From contig BSYO01000028.1 of the NCBI GenBank assembly GCA_033239525.1, positions 13,695,597 through 13,759,596 of the forward strand: DNA of 64,000 nt, written 5' to 3'. Under the pieces are notes generated by a model. The model was not told where the DNA came from. It worked only from the letters and a program-made list of their open reading frames with translations, and did not search any database. The stretch comes from Nepenthes gracilis (Eukaryota; Streptophyta; Magnoliopsida; Caryophyllales; Nepenthaceae). Below are positions 44,086-56,899 of the stretch, in pieces. Every line of letters starts with the position of its first letter. Positions within the stretch are counted from its first letter, which is position 1. A program made the position numbers and the translations under genes.

Positions 44086-46202
44086 TGTAATACCCGAATT
44101 CCTATTTGATTTATCATATATATATTTATTATTTTAAATTATTTGGATATATCAAATTATAATGTTTTTTGTAAAATTTTTGAAGAAAATTGAATATGTG
44201 GGTCGGCGCTCGAAGAACACTCAAAGGTTCCTAAGGCGTGAAAACATGTGGGCCAGCGCCCAATGTGCACCTAAAGACTGCGCTCGAGTGCATTCACTTG
44301 AAAGCCAGGGGGCCCGAGGACGTCTGAGGCCACGCTTGAGCATCGGCCATTATATAAGAAGTGGGTGGAGGCGGTGCGAGTAGTCGCGCGCGGCAGTGGA
44401 GAGGAAAGGAGAGGAGAGAGGAGAAAAGTCTGGGTAGATCAGAACATCTTTTTATTAGATCTATTTAATATAAAGTCAATATAAGTATCTATAAGTCCTA
44501 TCATTTATCTGTTTCGGCGTCTGAAGTATTTTAATTCTATTTCGGAGGTTTAAAATTTATGCATGCAAGTTTTATCCAACCCATTTGTTTTCTCTCCAAT
44601 ATGTATGAGCTGTACTGATTGTTTGGAAACTTTTTACTAAATTTATAAATATTATTATAAATATAGATAAATATCTGATATTATATATTTTTATATTAAT
44701 ATATTTATATAAAAATGGGTATGAAACTTATATGGGCCGTATATTTTCACATACATGTAGCCTGGGGATTGTGTCACTATCTCTGTTATCTATTAGCTGG
44801 CCAGTTCTTGATGGAGAGATTATTTGTTATCTAAAATTCTTTTTTAATCGGCAAAAAAAGGCTCAATTTGTGTTGACCTGCCCCGTTTATATGGCATTTG
44901 AATAAAAATTTTATATATATTCAAACATCTTAATATATTTGATAAACTTTAGTATGGCACCCAAAGTAACAGATGATAAAATATAGTAAATTCCTTATTT
45001 ATAAGAGATAGAGTACATAGATCGATATACCCATTGGTCTAAATAATCATTGATCTAGTTTAAAATTATCAAAAATTTGTGTAACCATTTCCTAAATTAA
45101 TCTTTAAAACCTTCAGTATTCTGATTTCATACATATTTTATATTTTTATATGGATTTATATTTGGACTGTAATTTGACTATGATTTGATATTCGTTGATT
45201 TGTCAAAATATGGACATGATATGTCTCATACATCTAATATGCGATTTCATTCCAAAACCTATTTGATTCTATTTATAGAGTTTCGTTCTGGATTCTAATT
45301 CTGATTATTTGATTTTGATCTGATTCTATTATCTGTTTATTTGATTTTGATATGATATTTGATATAATTATAATTATTCAATTCTAATTATCTGATTTCG
45401 TTTCGAATCACTTCTATTCAATATATATCCCTGGGGGACTGTATTTTAATCTGACATATATTTTGATCTGATATACGATTTAAGTACGTGACTACTATCA
45501 TCTAATATTGGATTATGATTCAAATTTGATAATTTGAGTTCTGATATAAGCCATTTGAATTTATATCTGTTATCTTCTTTCTGACATTAGATTTGTATCT
45601 ATTATTCATTTCTAATTTATATCTATTACCCTCAAGTCTTTTATATCTAATTTGTATCTGTTATCCGTTTTGTAATCTATTTATGAACCCTCCTCTAATT
45701 TATCAGATATATTTATTATGTATATTATGATACTTGTTAAATGTTATATTCATATTTTTTTTATTTTATCTCTTCAAAATAGAGTGCTTAGATAACTTGT
45801 CGGAGTGGTACGAGATCTAATGCAGTATCATATACTTTGGTGAGTCTTATATCTGTTCAGACATTATTGGATCCGTATGGATTGTATTTTGGATATTGGA
45901 TCGGCCGGGTGTAGGCCTTTGGATAGTGTATTAAGAATTATTGGATATATTTAATGTGGATAAGTTATTATCATTATTAGTTACCTTCCTTACGTTTGAT
46001 TAGAATAGTTCGTATTTATATTATTTGAACGGTTGTCTAATAATATCTTATATTGGATTTTTGGGTCTATTTATTATTACTATTCGGATGATAAATTTTT
46101 ATGATTAGTCTCTTTATATCACATCCAAGTTAAAATTTATTTATCAGTTATTTAGAGTTTAACTATTTATTATTTTGATCTACTTGGTCCAAGTTTGTGA
46201 CA
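44086..46202 (+). mobile_element. Solo LTR, family A
   Basis: 2117 bp, TGTAATACCCGAATTCC to ...CCAAGTTTGTGACA. Homologous to 1-2624 and, reversed, to 49599-52115. A TATA-like GGCCATTATATAAGAAG (44345-44361) precedes a GA-rich leader (44397-44430). No internal DNA or second LTR adjoins. The flanking pentamers (TTAAT, ATATT) do not match, so it may be a recombination product or have altered flanks. Confidence 0.8.
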
Positions 46203-46239
46203 ATATTATCCATAGATTATTTATATATATATATATATA

Positions 46240-46696
46240 TTTTTTATCAATTTCATTCTAATTTTGTAATTTAACTAAAAATTTGAAGAATTTTTTGATA
46301 GATAGAAGGTTAAAACAACGTAGGATTTGGTCTACTAATAATGGTTGAAATTGGTGGAGGTATCCCAACTTAGGGATTTTATTTCTTTTAAAGAAAAGTA
46401 AAATTCTATTTCACTTATTTATAATGTTGTACTAGAAAATTTTAAATGTTAAAATTTAAATATCAAATAATATCATATAAATAATTATTTTTATTAAAAA
46501 TTTGAAGTATAAAATTTAATATTTAATCGATAATATTATAAAAAAATTTCAAATATAAATATTTTATATATTTTTTATTTTTAAATTTTAACCATTAAAT
46601 TTTAATAATAATTATTTTTTTTTTCCCGAACAAAGGCTCTAATTGTGGAAACATGTTGGAAGACAAACGTCGCCCCTCACGTTCAAATAGTGACAA

Positions 46697-46735
<39 letters not shown>

Positions 46736-47775
46736 TGTAGTCTCCCAATGGCTTGTCCTTAACAACCCTAAATCTACCGTCACCAGACGCTGCATCACTT
46801 GCTTCGATAAGGACAGTTGTCGGATTAAGACATTTAATAATTGTTTATTAAAAATTATAGAAAAATAAATAAATACATATTTCTTAATTTTTTTTCAAAA
46901 TAATAAAGGATAATTATTTTATTCTAAAATATCAATTACCAAAAAAATAATTTAAAAAAATGATAATAAATTTTTTTTTATTATTAAATCTCCATCGTTA
47001 GATCCCCATCTAATGGTGAGGATGGGACATGGATGAGGTATATCTCTATTGTAAGATGTAGCCCCTAAACCACTAAGCCCTGATATATTGCCTAAATATA
47101 AAGATATTTTTTACAACTAATGATAATATATTTTTTATCATTTTTTTATTACTTATTATCAATTTTTTATTTTTTATGAAGTGGAATTTATTTTTTTAAA
47201 TCCAATGAAAAAATTGTAAATTAAATAATAAAAATATTATCTGTATACTATTTATATATTTTCATTTTTAATCAATTTTGCTCTAAATTTATAATTTAAC
47301 TGAAAATTTAAAAAAAATTTTGGTAGCTAGAAGGTAGAAAAAAGTAGAATTTGGTCTACCAATAATGGTTCAAATTGGTGGGGGGCATCGAGCTTATGGA
47401 TTCTATTTCTTTTAATAAAAAATAAAATTTTATTTCTCTTATTTATAATATTGTATTAGAAGATTTTAGATGTTAAAACTTTAATATTAAATAATATCAT
47501 ATTAATAATTATTTTTATTAAAAATTTTAAATTTAAATATTTTATATATTTTTTATTTTTAAATTTTAACCATTGTTTTTTTTTTTTTTGGAACAAAGCC
47601 TCCCATTGTGATCTCCCATTCGTTTGATCTTAACACCCCCACATCTACCGTCCCCGGACGTTGCATCACTCACTTGTATCCATAAGGACAGCTGTTGGAT
47701 TAACATATTTAATAATTGGTTATTAAAAATCATAAATAAATAAATACATATAGTCTTAGTTTTCTTCAAAATAAT
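46240..47775 (+). repeat. Direct duplication of an AT-rich segment, about 1 kb apart
   Basis: 46240-46870 and 47265-47760 match in order: TAGAAGGT(T/A)(A/G)AAA, GGATTTGGTCTAC(T/C)AATAAT, AAATTGGTGG, TTAAATAT(T/C)AAATAATATC, (A)CATCTACCGTC(A/C)CC, GCATCACT and AAGGACAG(T/C)TGT(C/T)GGATTA. The second copy lacks the ATA microsatellite (46696-46734). No coding potential. This is a local tandem duplication or two insertions of one short repeat. Confidence 0.8.
46696..46734. repeat. (ATA)n microsatellite
   Basis: Thirteen or so uninterrupted AAT units, present only in the first of the two duplicated segments. Confidence 0.95.
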
Positions 47776-47860
47776 AAATTTACCTCGTACCAATATAATT
47801 TAATTATAAAACTAATTTATATGATTATTACATCTGAACCGTTAGACGAAATACAATAGC

Positions 47861-47925
47861 AAGGCTACGATGTGTAGGACACTGTAGCCTTTGTTGTACT
47901 ACACTCACCCATCGGATCAGTGTAG
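47861..47925. repeat. Two adjacent inverted repeats
   Basis: AAGGCTAC (47861-47868) pairs with GTAGCCTT (47884-47891), with GTGT/ACAC as an inner stem. CTACACT (47899-47905) pairs with AGTGTAG (47919-47925). Possible relic of a foldback element. Confidence 0.55.
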
Positions 47926-48235
47926 ATCCATCGTTTATAAATTGCCTCACATATTATAAATTTCACTAATATAAAGTCTCCTTATAAAATGATTGAAAAA
48001 AAATGTCGAGTTTTCTTTAGTTAATAGAAGCTTTAAAAATTGATATAATTAAAAAAGACGCTAAATAGATTAAGAGTTAAAATTGATAAAACAGGTGTGA
48101 ACTTTACAGAACTCACATAGCAAAATCTTTATAAATATTATTATATATCTAAAGTTTAATCTGACCTATTAATTTATAAATAATAGCTAATTCAGATTCT
48201 TGAGACACTAAAATCAAACTAAGTTGGAATAAGTG

Positions 48236-48252
48236 TCTCTCTCTCTCTCTCT
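48236..48252. repeat. CT microsatellite upstream of the host gene
   Basis: (CT)8 about 300 bp before the start codon. CT runs are common in plant promoters, but no role can be shown here. Confidence 0.8.
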
Positions 48253-48470
48253 ACAATTATTTCATATTATTAGCACATGCGGTCTTATCGGGCCAGGCAC
48301 TTACCCACCAAATAAGTCACCCTGATTTCCCGTGTCCATGGATTTCAAGATAAGAACAAAGACAGCATTGACAAAATTAAATAAAGATTTTACCCACCAC
48401 CCACGAGATAAAGTTTCACAGGAATTTAGTCATCAATAGCACACCAACTCATCTGACCCTCTATGGAGGC

Positions 48471-48478
48471 TATAAATA
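48471..48478 (+). promoter_or_regulatory. TATA box of the histidine-rich protein gene
   Basis: TATAAATA, 83 bp before the ATG at 48554, in CTATGGAGGCTATAAATAGG. The spacing leaves a leader of about 50 bp (A/C-rich, 48500-48553), normal for plant genes. Confidence 0.75.
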
Positions 48479-48553
48479 GGGCACTAGCTCTAGCGAAGAC
48501 CAAACAGTCACCTTATTTCTCCAAGAGTGCCTCAGAAAACACACAGAACAAAA

Positions 48554-48983
48554 ATGGCATACTCAAAGGCTTTTCTCATTCTTGGCCTTCTCTTTGCTTT
48601 TGCACTTCTCCTTTCCTCTGAGGTCGTCTCTGCTCATGACGCAGCTGAGTCTGCTGAGGAAGCTCGTAAGAGTCCCCCCTCTCTATTCTAGTATCAAATT
48701 ATATTTTTTTCATAATTTATTCATTTATTTATTTGATATACAGAGCTTGCGGAGAAAATTTAAAGGACATCCCTATAGACACCCTGGACACCATGGACAC
48801 CATGGACACCGTGAACACCATGGACACCCTGGACATGAACATCCCCATCCACCAGAGAAGAAGCTCTCCGAAATAGATGGTGATGAGAATCAGTACGAGA
48901 CAGATGGTCTTAGGCATCACCACCACAAACACCACCACAAACACCACCATCACGGGACCCCGGAGGAAGAAAACGAGAACTAA
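48554..48983 (+). pseudogene. Small secreted histidine-rich protein gene (two exons, 1-bp frameshift)
   Basis: Exon 1 (48554-48665) encodes a signal peptide (MAYSKAFLILGLLFAFALLL, cut probably after VVSA) followed by HDAAESAEEA, as in plant GRP-type secreted proteins. The intron 48666-48743 has C|GTAAGAG and ATATACAG borders. In exon 2 (48744-48983) the phase-correct frame reaches a stop within 9 codons (TAA at 48763). The +1 frame is rich in His, Gly and Pro (RHPGHHGHHGHREHHGH), has an acidic middle, and ends RHHHHKHHHKHHHHG and an E/N tail. One extra A in the AAAA run at 48756-48759 explains this. The product would be a cell-wall or apoplastic protein able to bind metal ions (inference). 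It is either a recent pseudogene or an assembly error in a homopolymer. Confidence 0.75.
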
Positions 48984-49598
48984 AGCTCAGTTGTGCATGC
49001 AAATCAACTTGTGTGGGTTAATCATGTAATAATTGTTTAGTTTCAATAAGGTGAGAATAACGTGTATGTTGTAGAGGATTGAGTTGCTCGAGGTGCTTGA
49101 GTTGACTCAAAGCCTTGCACTTGTCTCATGTTTTTCTTCATGTGTTATTGCTTTCCTATTATATATGGTCCCTTTATATCTTTAATCTCTCATGAACATC
49201 TACACTTATATTTTTGCCTTTTACTTATATATATTTATCATTTATAATATTGGCTAAATCAATAAATATGATATAAAAATGCCAACTAAACAATCAGTGT
49301 ATGAGACTAGTAACATATAATTTAAAGATGATTAGTTCTCTACAATTTTGGATACAGAGAACTTAGTATTATGGTTAAATTTGACATTTAAATTATAATA
49401 ATAGAGCATGTCATACACGGATTAAATATAGCAAATGGACTTTAATGAAAGGAAATATAATGGCCGGCTTTATTGCCACTTTTATTTTGTTTAATATATA
49501 TATATATATATATATGTGTATGTATGTATGTATGTATCCCTTATTAGTAAAAAAAAAAATTTATACAATGTATGGAAAAGATAATTGGTTAAGTGATA
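48984..49598. other. 3' flank of the host gene with AT/GTAT microsatellite
   Basis: The first 200 bases are probably the 3' untranslated region (TTTCAATAAGGTG at 49041-49053 may be a weak poly-A signal). Bases 49493-49536 form a (TA)n(TGTA)n microsatellite. Otherwise nothing recognised. Confidence 0.5.
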
Positions 49599-52115
49599 TG
49601 TCACAAATTTGGACCAAATAGGTTAATTAGATAAATAATTAAATTTTAATTATTATTCTTATAAATTTTAACTCGGGTATAACAAACCAACACACAAAAT
49701 GGGAGCCAAAAATGACACGCATAAGATCTCATCGGACAATTGTCTAAACAAAATAATCATGACATGCTCCAACAATCGTAAGGGAGATTACCAAATTATA
49801 ATTCATCCACATAATGAAACTAACCTAACAATTCTCAATATACAATCTAAAGGCCCACATTCGGCCGACTACAACATCCAAGAACATTCCCAAATAAAAC
49901 ACATCCATAAAATAAAATATAATGATGCATGCGACGACATCACAATCTAAACAAATTCGATACTCACCAGAGAAGACAATACTGCTCTGAAAGTCGATCT
50001 ACTCCTACAATATCGGCCAAGGTCACTACTCTGAAGGAACAAAAGAAAAAATGTGAGTCTAATACTCAACAAGTATCATTTTTAAATAAAAGGAGTCCAA
50101 CAAATTAGATTGAGGGTTAAATAGACAAGTATCCAATTAAATAATAGAATAAATTCAAATCGTTGATATAATAAGTTTATTAAAAATTTAAAATCTAAAA
50201 TTTAATAGTAATATCGTACTCAAATCAAATATCTAAATTCAAAACAAATGTCCAATCAGAAAACAGTCCCCATTGGGACGTATATATATATATATAAGTG
50301 ATTCAAACCGATTTTAATAGGCAAAATAGCCAATCCGAAATTCAAATTTGAGTCCGAGTTTGAGTCCAAATCTAAATCCAAATTAAAGGCCCGATCAGCA
50401 CTTGACCCGGGGTAAAACTCAAAAGTCAAATGATCCAATATCGTATGCAGAAGATGAAGTAATACTGTAACAAATAGGCCAAAGGTCCAAATCAAAATAT
50501 ATAGTTAAAAAATTATTTGTACGAGATATGCCGGAAACTTTCGTGAGAAAAATTGGCGGATATCAAATCCATATCCGAAATCCAAGTCTAAATATCCAAA
50601 TTTATACAGAAATACAAAATATGCACCAAATTTGAGTTTCAATTATTTAAAGACTAGTTTGACAAATTGTTACATATACTTTCGATAATCTTAGGCCATA
50701 TTAAATATAAATTAGGCCAGTTTACTTGGCCACCCAAGTAATCAGTCTTTCAAGAGTAAGATTCATCACTATGTTTTGCCACCTATAATTTTCAGTGTAA
50801 TCCTCAAATTTCTCAGATATATTGAAACATCCAAATATATTTAAGGTCATCAAATTACCTAAATGGGAAGAATCACTACTCCAAACCTTTCTTACAGGCA
50901 GAAAGGTATTTTCAAATAATAAATCTTTCCGTCAAAAGTTGGCCAGAATATTCAATAATAAATCTAAAGATAGCGATCGTAACCTAACACATGCATGTGA
51001 AAATATACGACCTATTCAAAGTTTTATACACATTTCGTATACACATACTGATATAAATATATATAGTGTCCAAACAATTATGTATTTTTTTCAGAAATAT
51101 CAACAGGAACAGACAAATACCTCAATCGACTAGTATAAAAGTCATGTATGCACAGGAAAAATAAACAGGCTAATTAAAAGTGCACCCATGAATTCAAAAC
51201 CTCCAAATCAGAACAGAAATGTATCAGATGTGAAATCAGACCAAAGATAGGGTTAGAAGATCTTATCTCAACTTTATTCCAAGTAGATTTGCCAAAAAAA
51301 TACTTCGAGGTACCCAATTCAGGTATTTCTCTCTCCTACCTCGCGCGCCCCTTTCTTTCTCCTCCCTTTCTCTTCTTTGCCGCACCGCTCCTCTTTAAGT
51401 TCTCCTTCACTAGCAGCAGCTCCAGCACAAGTGACGGTGGGCGACAATGGTGACAGCAACTCAAAGACAGCACAGCGGCGACAGTGGCGTATGCAAGCTG
51501 GCGATGGCTTTCTCTCTCTTCACCACGTCTCAACTCATTTTCCTCTATGATTCAACAGATTTTTCAAAAGAAATAGGTACATGCAACCACAAAATCGACA
51601 CCCATAAGAAGAATGGAAGGATTTACTTGTCTCAATTTCACTCATTTTCTCTGACAACAGCGGCAACTTCCCCTTCAACTTGCGTGATTTCCTTCCTTCA
51701 TACCACGGCACATAATCGAGAGTGGGCTTCCCCAAGCTTCCATCTCCAGCGCCGACTATCCGACAACAGCGGCAGTGGCAGCCCTGTGCCGGTCTCCTCT
51801 CTTTTCTCTCTTCTTCCCTCTTTTCTCTTCTCCCCCTTTTCTTCTCTCTCCCCAACACCTGTTCCCCTCTTTCCATTTATTTTTTTAATTATAAGATTAT
51901 TGTTATATATTTACATTTTTTTTATTTTTCTTTGTCTTTATTTTATAATCCAAATCGATATTCGGGTGACAATATAGGCACACCTTGGGTGCCAACCCAA
52001 TTGATTCAAATATTTTTTAAAATTTTACAATATTTAATTAATTTTTTTCATACCCAAATCATCCAAAATCATAATTTATATTAAAATAATTCAAATGGAG
52101 ATCTGGCATATTACA
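49599..52115 (-). mobile_element. Solo LTR, family A, with perfect TSD
   Basis: 2517 bp, read on minus from TGTAATATGCCAGATCTCC to ...GGTCCAAATTTGTGACA. Flanked by TGATA at 49594-49598 and 52116-52120. No internal DNA. It contains the family's GC-rich leader block (51330-51850) with short open frames on both strands that I regard as non-coding. Confidence 0.92.
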
Positions 52116-52120
52116 TGATA

Positions 52121-52184
52121 CTAATTAATAGATATATTGATATAATTAATATATAAATTAATATTGATACATCCTTAGAATTGA
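52121..52184. other. Short AT-rich spacer
   Basis: No feature seen. Confidence 0.4.
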
Positions 52185-53090
52185 GTTGTTATACAAATTG
52201 GGAAGCCACTGGGTCTTCCGCTTTGGGTTGAGTTCAAGCGGGTTTAGTCTTCATCTTTGCTAACTTGGGTCCTGTGTGCCAAAAATAATGAATAAGTGGT
52301 GAGAGGATTGGTGAAATTTTCTCCCTAATTTATCTTCTAACACTCAAATCAATAATCTTTCTTAGAAAATGAAAAGATAGATGATGTAAGATGCAATGAT
52401 ATACGGATGGGGGGAATGTGAGTTTGGTGAAGGATCGGGCTACTAAAATGAGTTCGAAGGAGAGTGGCTTTGAGAGTTGAAGAGAGAAAGAGCTGTGAGG
52501 TAGAGAGAGATTAGTTCTCTCTAAGCTCTTATATGCGGATCAGAATCTCCCTTCTCATGTGATGGCGAAGGGTATTTGTAATGCTTTGTAAAGATAATGT
52601 TGGTGCCAAGGCTCATAATAGGTGCCTAACCAGGATTCATTGACCCGTCCCGGTGATGATTATGGTTGACGTATCAGTTGTCGTCTTGCAGTGATGATGC
52701 GACTATGAGTGGTCATTGTCGACACTTGCTAGGCAGCTCCGGTAGATGATTGATAGGGCTGTGTTGGCGATAGTAGTGGCCGACAGCGATAGCGTCCTTT
52801 TGGATGTAGGCAGGCGATCGTGGCTATCGTTTTCGATCGTTGACTGGACAACCATGACAAGCACTTTCTATGCCTGCGTCTTCTACCCTGTCCAGGCTTT
52901 GGCCGCCAAGCCCGAGGATCCTTGCGCCGTGATTAGTAAAGCCTCAGGGGCTATCTATTCGGTTTGACCGGTCATTATCTCCATTGGCTTAGTACGCACT
53001 CATGGTAGATGGACTCGCTGTGCTGCTTTCTGGGCTTTGCTTTGCTTTAGGTTCCGCCGGCAAATTGGCTAGTCATTGGATCAACCCACA
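52185..53090 (-). mobile_element. Tat-type LTR relic
   Basis: Resembles 29118-30022 in the same orientation: AACACTCAAATCAATAATCT, GATAGATGATGTAAG, GGATCGGGCT..GAGTTCGAAGG, and a start (minus) of TGTGGGTTGATCC like the family's TGATGGGTCC. Strongly diverged. No primer site or internal DNA remains. Confidence 0.6.
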
Positions 53091-55956
53091 TCTTGATTGG
53101 TACCATCTAATATAATCATTATATATGTTAAGAATTGATCAATTCCAATACATACTTTAAAATTAACAATTATATCTTAATAATTGTTAGTGTCGAAGAT
53201 TAATATGCCACTCCAAATATATTATTATTATATTGCATAGAAATTGCCTTGAAAATATAGACGGTCTTTCATAATGAAATGCAACCCCTTAATGAGGATT
53301 TTGGGGAAAGTTATCCCTGCAGAGAAATAGTGACAAATTTTATTTTCTTTTTCAGAATATTATCAAAAAAATACACAAAAAAAAGAAAATAATTTTTTTT
53401 ATAAAAGTATTTCTTATTATTATCAAGAAAAAAATAAAAAATATATATGCTAAAGTTTTAGTGGTAAAGAAAAATAAGATGAACGTACAAGCTAGTATGA
53501 AGAAAATGTGTATATTGAATACTGGCACATGGCACACTTGAGCAGAAATATAAATAAATAGTTTGGTGATGTTCGTACAAAAGTTGCTCAAGTAATAAAA
53601 CTCACTAAATGCTTCCGGAAATTTCCAACAATGTGCATTCGAATAAAACCAATTTTCAATGAATTGGAAGTATCTTTACCTAATTGACACATGGTGAGAG
53701 CTCCTACATATTTAGGACAAAATTAGCCCACTTGATGTGTACCTGAGGAGTGTTTGTGCTTCAATGTCTAGGAGGTTTGCATTTGATGCGCATGAGGGAT
53801 GATCGTGGGCTAGCACTGCTATAAAGTGTCATGAGGCGATTTTAGAGTAAGATTTAAAAGCATTTTCATCACAAATGTGCCATACGAAAAATAGGAATGG
53901 ATATCTAGCCCACCCCCCACAAAAAGCACAACAAAAAATAACGACAAACCCCACAAATCACTACAAAATTGCAACTTGGTTCTAAAGAAATTCCATTGTT
54001 CAATAATACCATATCAATCATTAAGTCTACTCAACACCGTTCGGGTTGTTTTATTAAATAAAAGTTTGCTATGTTCATTGAAAATGAAATAAATTATGGA
54101 GAGTCAATCTCCCATTTTTATTTTTCTCTTTTTTTTTCTTGCTATTTAATTGCCTTTTGTGTGATTGTCCTATTCCAATTCTCAGAATGCCAAGAACATC
54201 CAATCTACTATGAGTAATATCTCATATCTATTTTATAAAATTATTCATAAAGAACTATTGGTTAAAGGACTTGGCTATATTTTTTACTGAATACCCAATT
54301 AGAAGGTTATTGGAGAAATCTTAATCTGTCTATGGTACCAGAATGCTTTTTAATTGCCAATTAAAGAATAAAAGAATACAATAGGTGGTAAGAGGTGCCT
54401 CAAGTAAGACACATCTAAGCAATTTTTAGTTTCCATGGTGAAATATTCTCTACATTGATAAGCATAGATATTCCCGCTCTCCAACATCCAAAAGATAGAA
54501 TTAGAATAGTCAAAATTAGTATCATAATCAGGTCACATCTAAAGGAAAAACCACATGGCCACCCAGAAACATGCAAACCATCGCCAACTGGTTCTTCAAA
54601 TAATAGAGTCAACTTTTGTATTTTATGAGAGGCCAAACCTCAAGACAATTCAGCAAGAAAAAGTAGCAGTAAGGGTTTCCCATGGTTGCCATTTGTGCCA
54701 CTAAAGAAAAATTACTATTCAAATATATACTAAGTATGCTTATTGGCCATAAGATGGTTGAAATATACATAGAATATTGGATTCAAAACCATATGAAATA
54801 AATAAATAAATAAGAAAGAGATTATGTAAGTAATGATTATAATATTCATTAAACGATATTTTTTTTTAATTTTCTTCAAAAATTTTAAAAAATAACCTTG
54901 AAATGAGTAGGTAAAATGTGGCCCCAATAATAATAAATTGGAGTTTCTTATCCCCTTAAAAAATTAATAAATTGGAAAGTATGTTTTAAATTGGTGGGGT
55001 CCCTCGAAAATCAGATACGTTTTCCCATGAGCATGGCTATATATGATGGGGGGCAACAAGAAGATTGAATATTTCATCAATAGCTGGGCAGGTTCAGTTT
55101 TAATTAGCTCCTAATCCATTTGGAGGGACATGCCCTTTAACACAAGCCACAATTTTTGAAAACGAGTTTCTTAATTTTATTTTAAATGTTGAAATTTTAA
55201 ATTCATTTTAATTTTGTATGAATATTTTTCAGTGTTTGTCACAATAGAAAAGTATTTTTAATATTTTAAATATTTTACACATATAAAAAATAAGTAAATG
55301 TTAGATATTTTGCTTGTCAAAGAAAAACACAAGCTTCAACTTTGAAAAATAACTTCTCATTTGTAAAACAAAAGGCCACTTTTTAAAATTCATCTACAAT
55401 TTATTATTAACCACTGATAGTAATTATTGAAAGCTTTTTACCTGAAGATCAGTTACCAATAAGCAACATTTTCAGTAATTACAGTTGATCTATCAATTGC
55501 AGAATGAAAATGTCAACCATTATCCATTATTGACTGGCATATGACACCTCGAGCCGCTATCATTGATTGCTGGACATCAAACTCTAAAAACAAATCTTTG
55601 GTCATTGGCTAGCGGCGCCTCTATCCACCACGGTCATTCACTGGATTCATACCTTGATTTAGGCTCACCAGCACTAATGCCCAAGCAACCATAGCCTGTC
55701 ACTTATCGTCGCCACATCGGGATCGATTTGACCCCCACCTGTTCATTGTCAACGTTCTAACCATTGTTGTAAATAATCTCAAATATTCACTTTTTGAGAA
55801 TAATTTATATGATAAGCTACACATTCTTATATGAGCCAAATATTTAAAAAAAATATCACAAAGATGAGTTATTTTTATCTGAAATATCTTTCCTACAAAA
55901 TGTAAAAAAAAAAAAAAAAGTTTTCTTCTAAAAAAATTTCATGAATACATATTTTC
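53091..55956. other. AT-rich intergenic DNA before the assembly gap
   Basis: No gene, RNA or repeat shared with the rest of the window. Poly-A and poly-T runs are frequent. Short open frames here are AT-driven. The mixed-composition stretch 55540-55770 may be an old transposon scrap, unassigned. Confidence 0.5.
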
Positions 55957-56056
55957 NNNNNNNNNNNNNNNNNNNNNNNNNNNNNNNNNNNNNNNNNNNN
56001 NNNNNNNNNNNNNNNNNNNNNNNNNNNNNNNNNNNNNNNNNNNNNNNNNNNNNNNN
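55957..56056. other. Assembly gap (100 N)
   Basis: Exactly 100 undetermined bases, a conventional scaffold gap of unknown true size. Confidence 1.
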
Positions 56057-56899
56057 AATCAGAATCACTATAAGTTGTAAATTTTTCAATAAAGTTTATT
56101 ATTGTACGATTTATTACTATTGTGGCTTTGTATTTTAGATATTACATATTCAAAATCTTTAAGTTGTTATGTGTTATTTTTTATTACCACTTATTGGGTA
56201 TTTGACTTATATTTTATTTTATTAACTCTAAATTCAAGCTGAATTTATTAATAGTTGAGTTTGGGTATTTCGACAATTGAATTTAGTTTAGAGTAATTAA
56301 TATGCTTAATTGAGTTAGCTTAATTTTAAGTCTAATTAATCAAGTAACCATCATATATTTAAATTATATGAATCCTAGTATATTAAAATTTATTAATTTA
56401 AAATATAATTATGAAATTAAAGATGGGTCAAAATATTAGAAATTAGTATTTGAATTTTAAGTGTTATTATAAGGATAATTAAATAAATAATTAATTTATA
56501 TTTTAATTAGAGATAAATAAATATAAAATATATATATATATTAATAACTATACATATAATAATATTTGTGATATAATAATTATTTGTGATAATAAATTAT
56601 AACATTTATATATAATAATAATAATAATAAATGTTATTAAATATTATAATGATATTGATAAAAGAAATATTAATAATAAATAAATATTAATTAATTAATT
56701 ATTAAATAATAATAATAATAATAAGTAAAGTAAATGAAGAAGAAGAGAAGAGAGGGAAGAAAGAAGGAGAAAGAAAAGAAAAAGAAAGAAGGAGAAGAAG
56801 GAAATGAGAGGAGAGAAAGGGAAAAACGGCACACGAGGCTTTTGGTGAGGGAAAAGGAAGGAAGGAAGCTGACAACTGAACCCTAAAAGGCGACCTTTC
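56057..56899. other. AT-rich to purine-rich DNA, probably 5' part of the following LTR
   Basis: AT-rich with TATATA and (AAT)n runs, then a 120-bp purine tract (56740-56860). I could not fix the LTR start. It may lie here or in the gap. Confidence 0.4.

Noticed and set aside
49699..49950. 83-codon open frame on +
   Set aside because: Lies inside the minus-oriented solo LTR and is AT-rich without similarity to anything known to me.
53352..53591. Hydrophobic 79-codon minus-strand frame resembling a membrane protein
   Set aside because: Produced by poly-A/T tracts (Phe, Ile and Lys codons). No promoter or codon preference.
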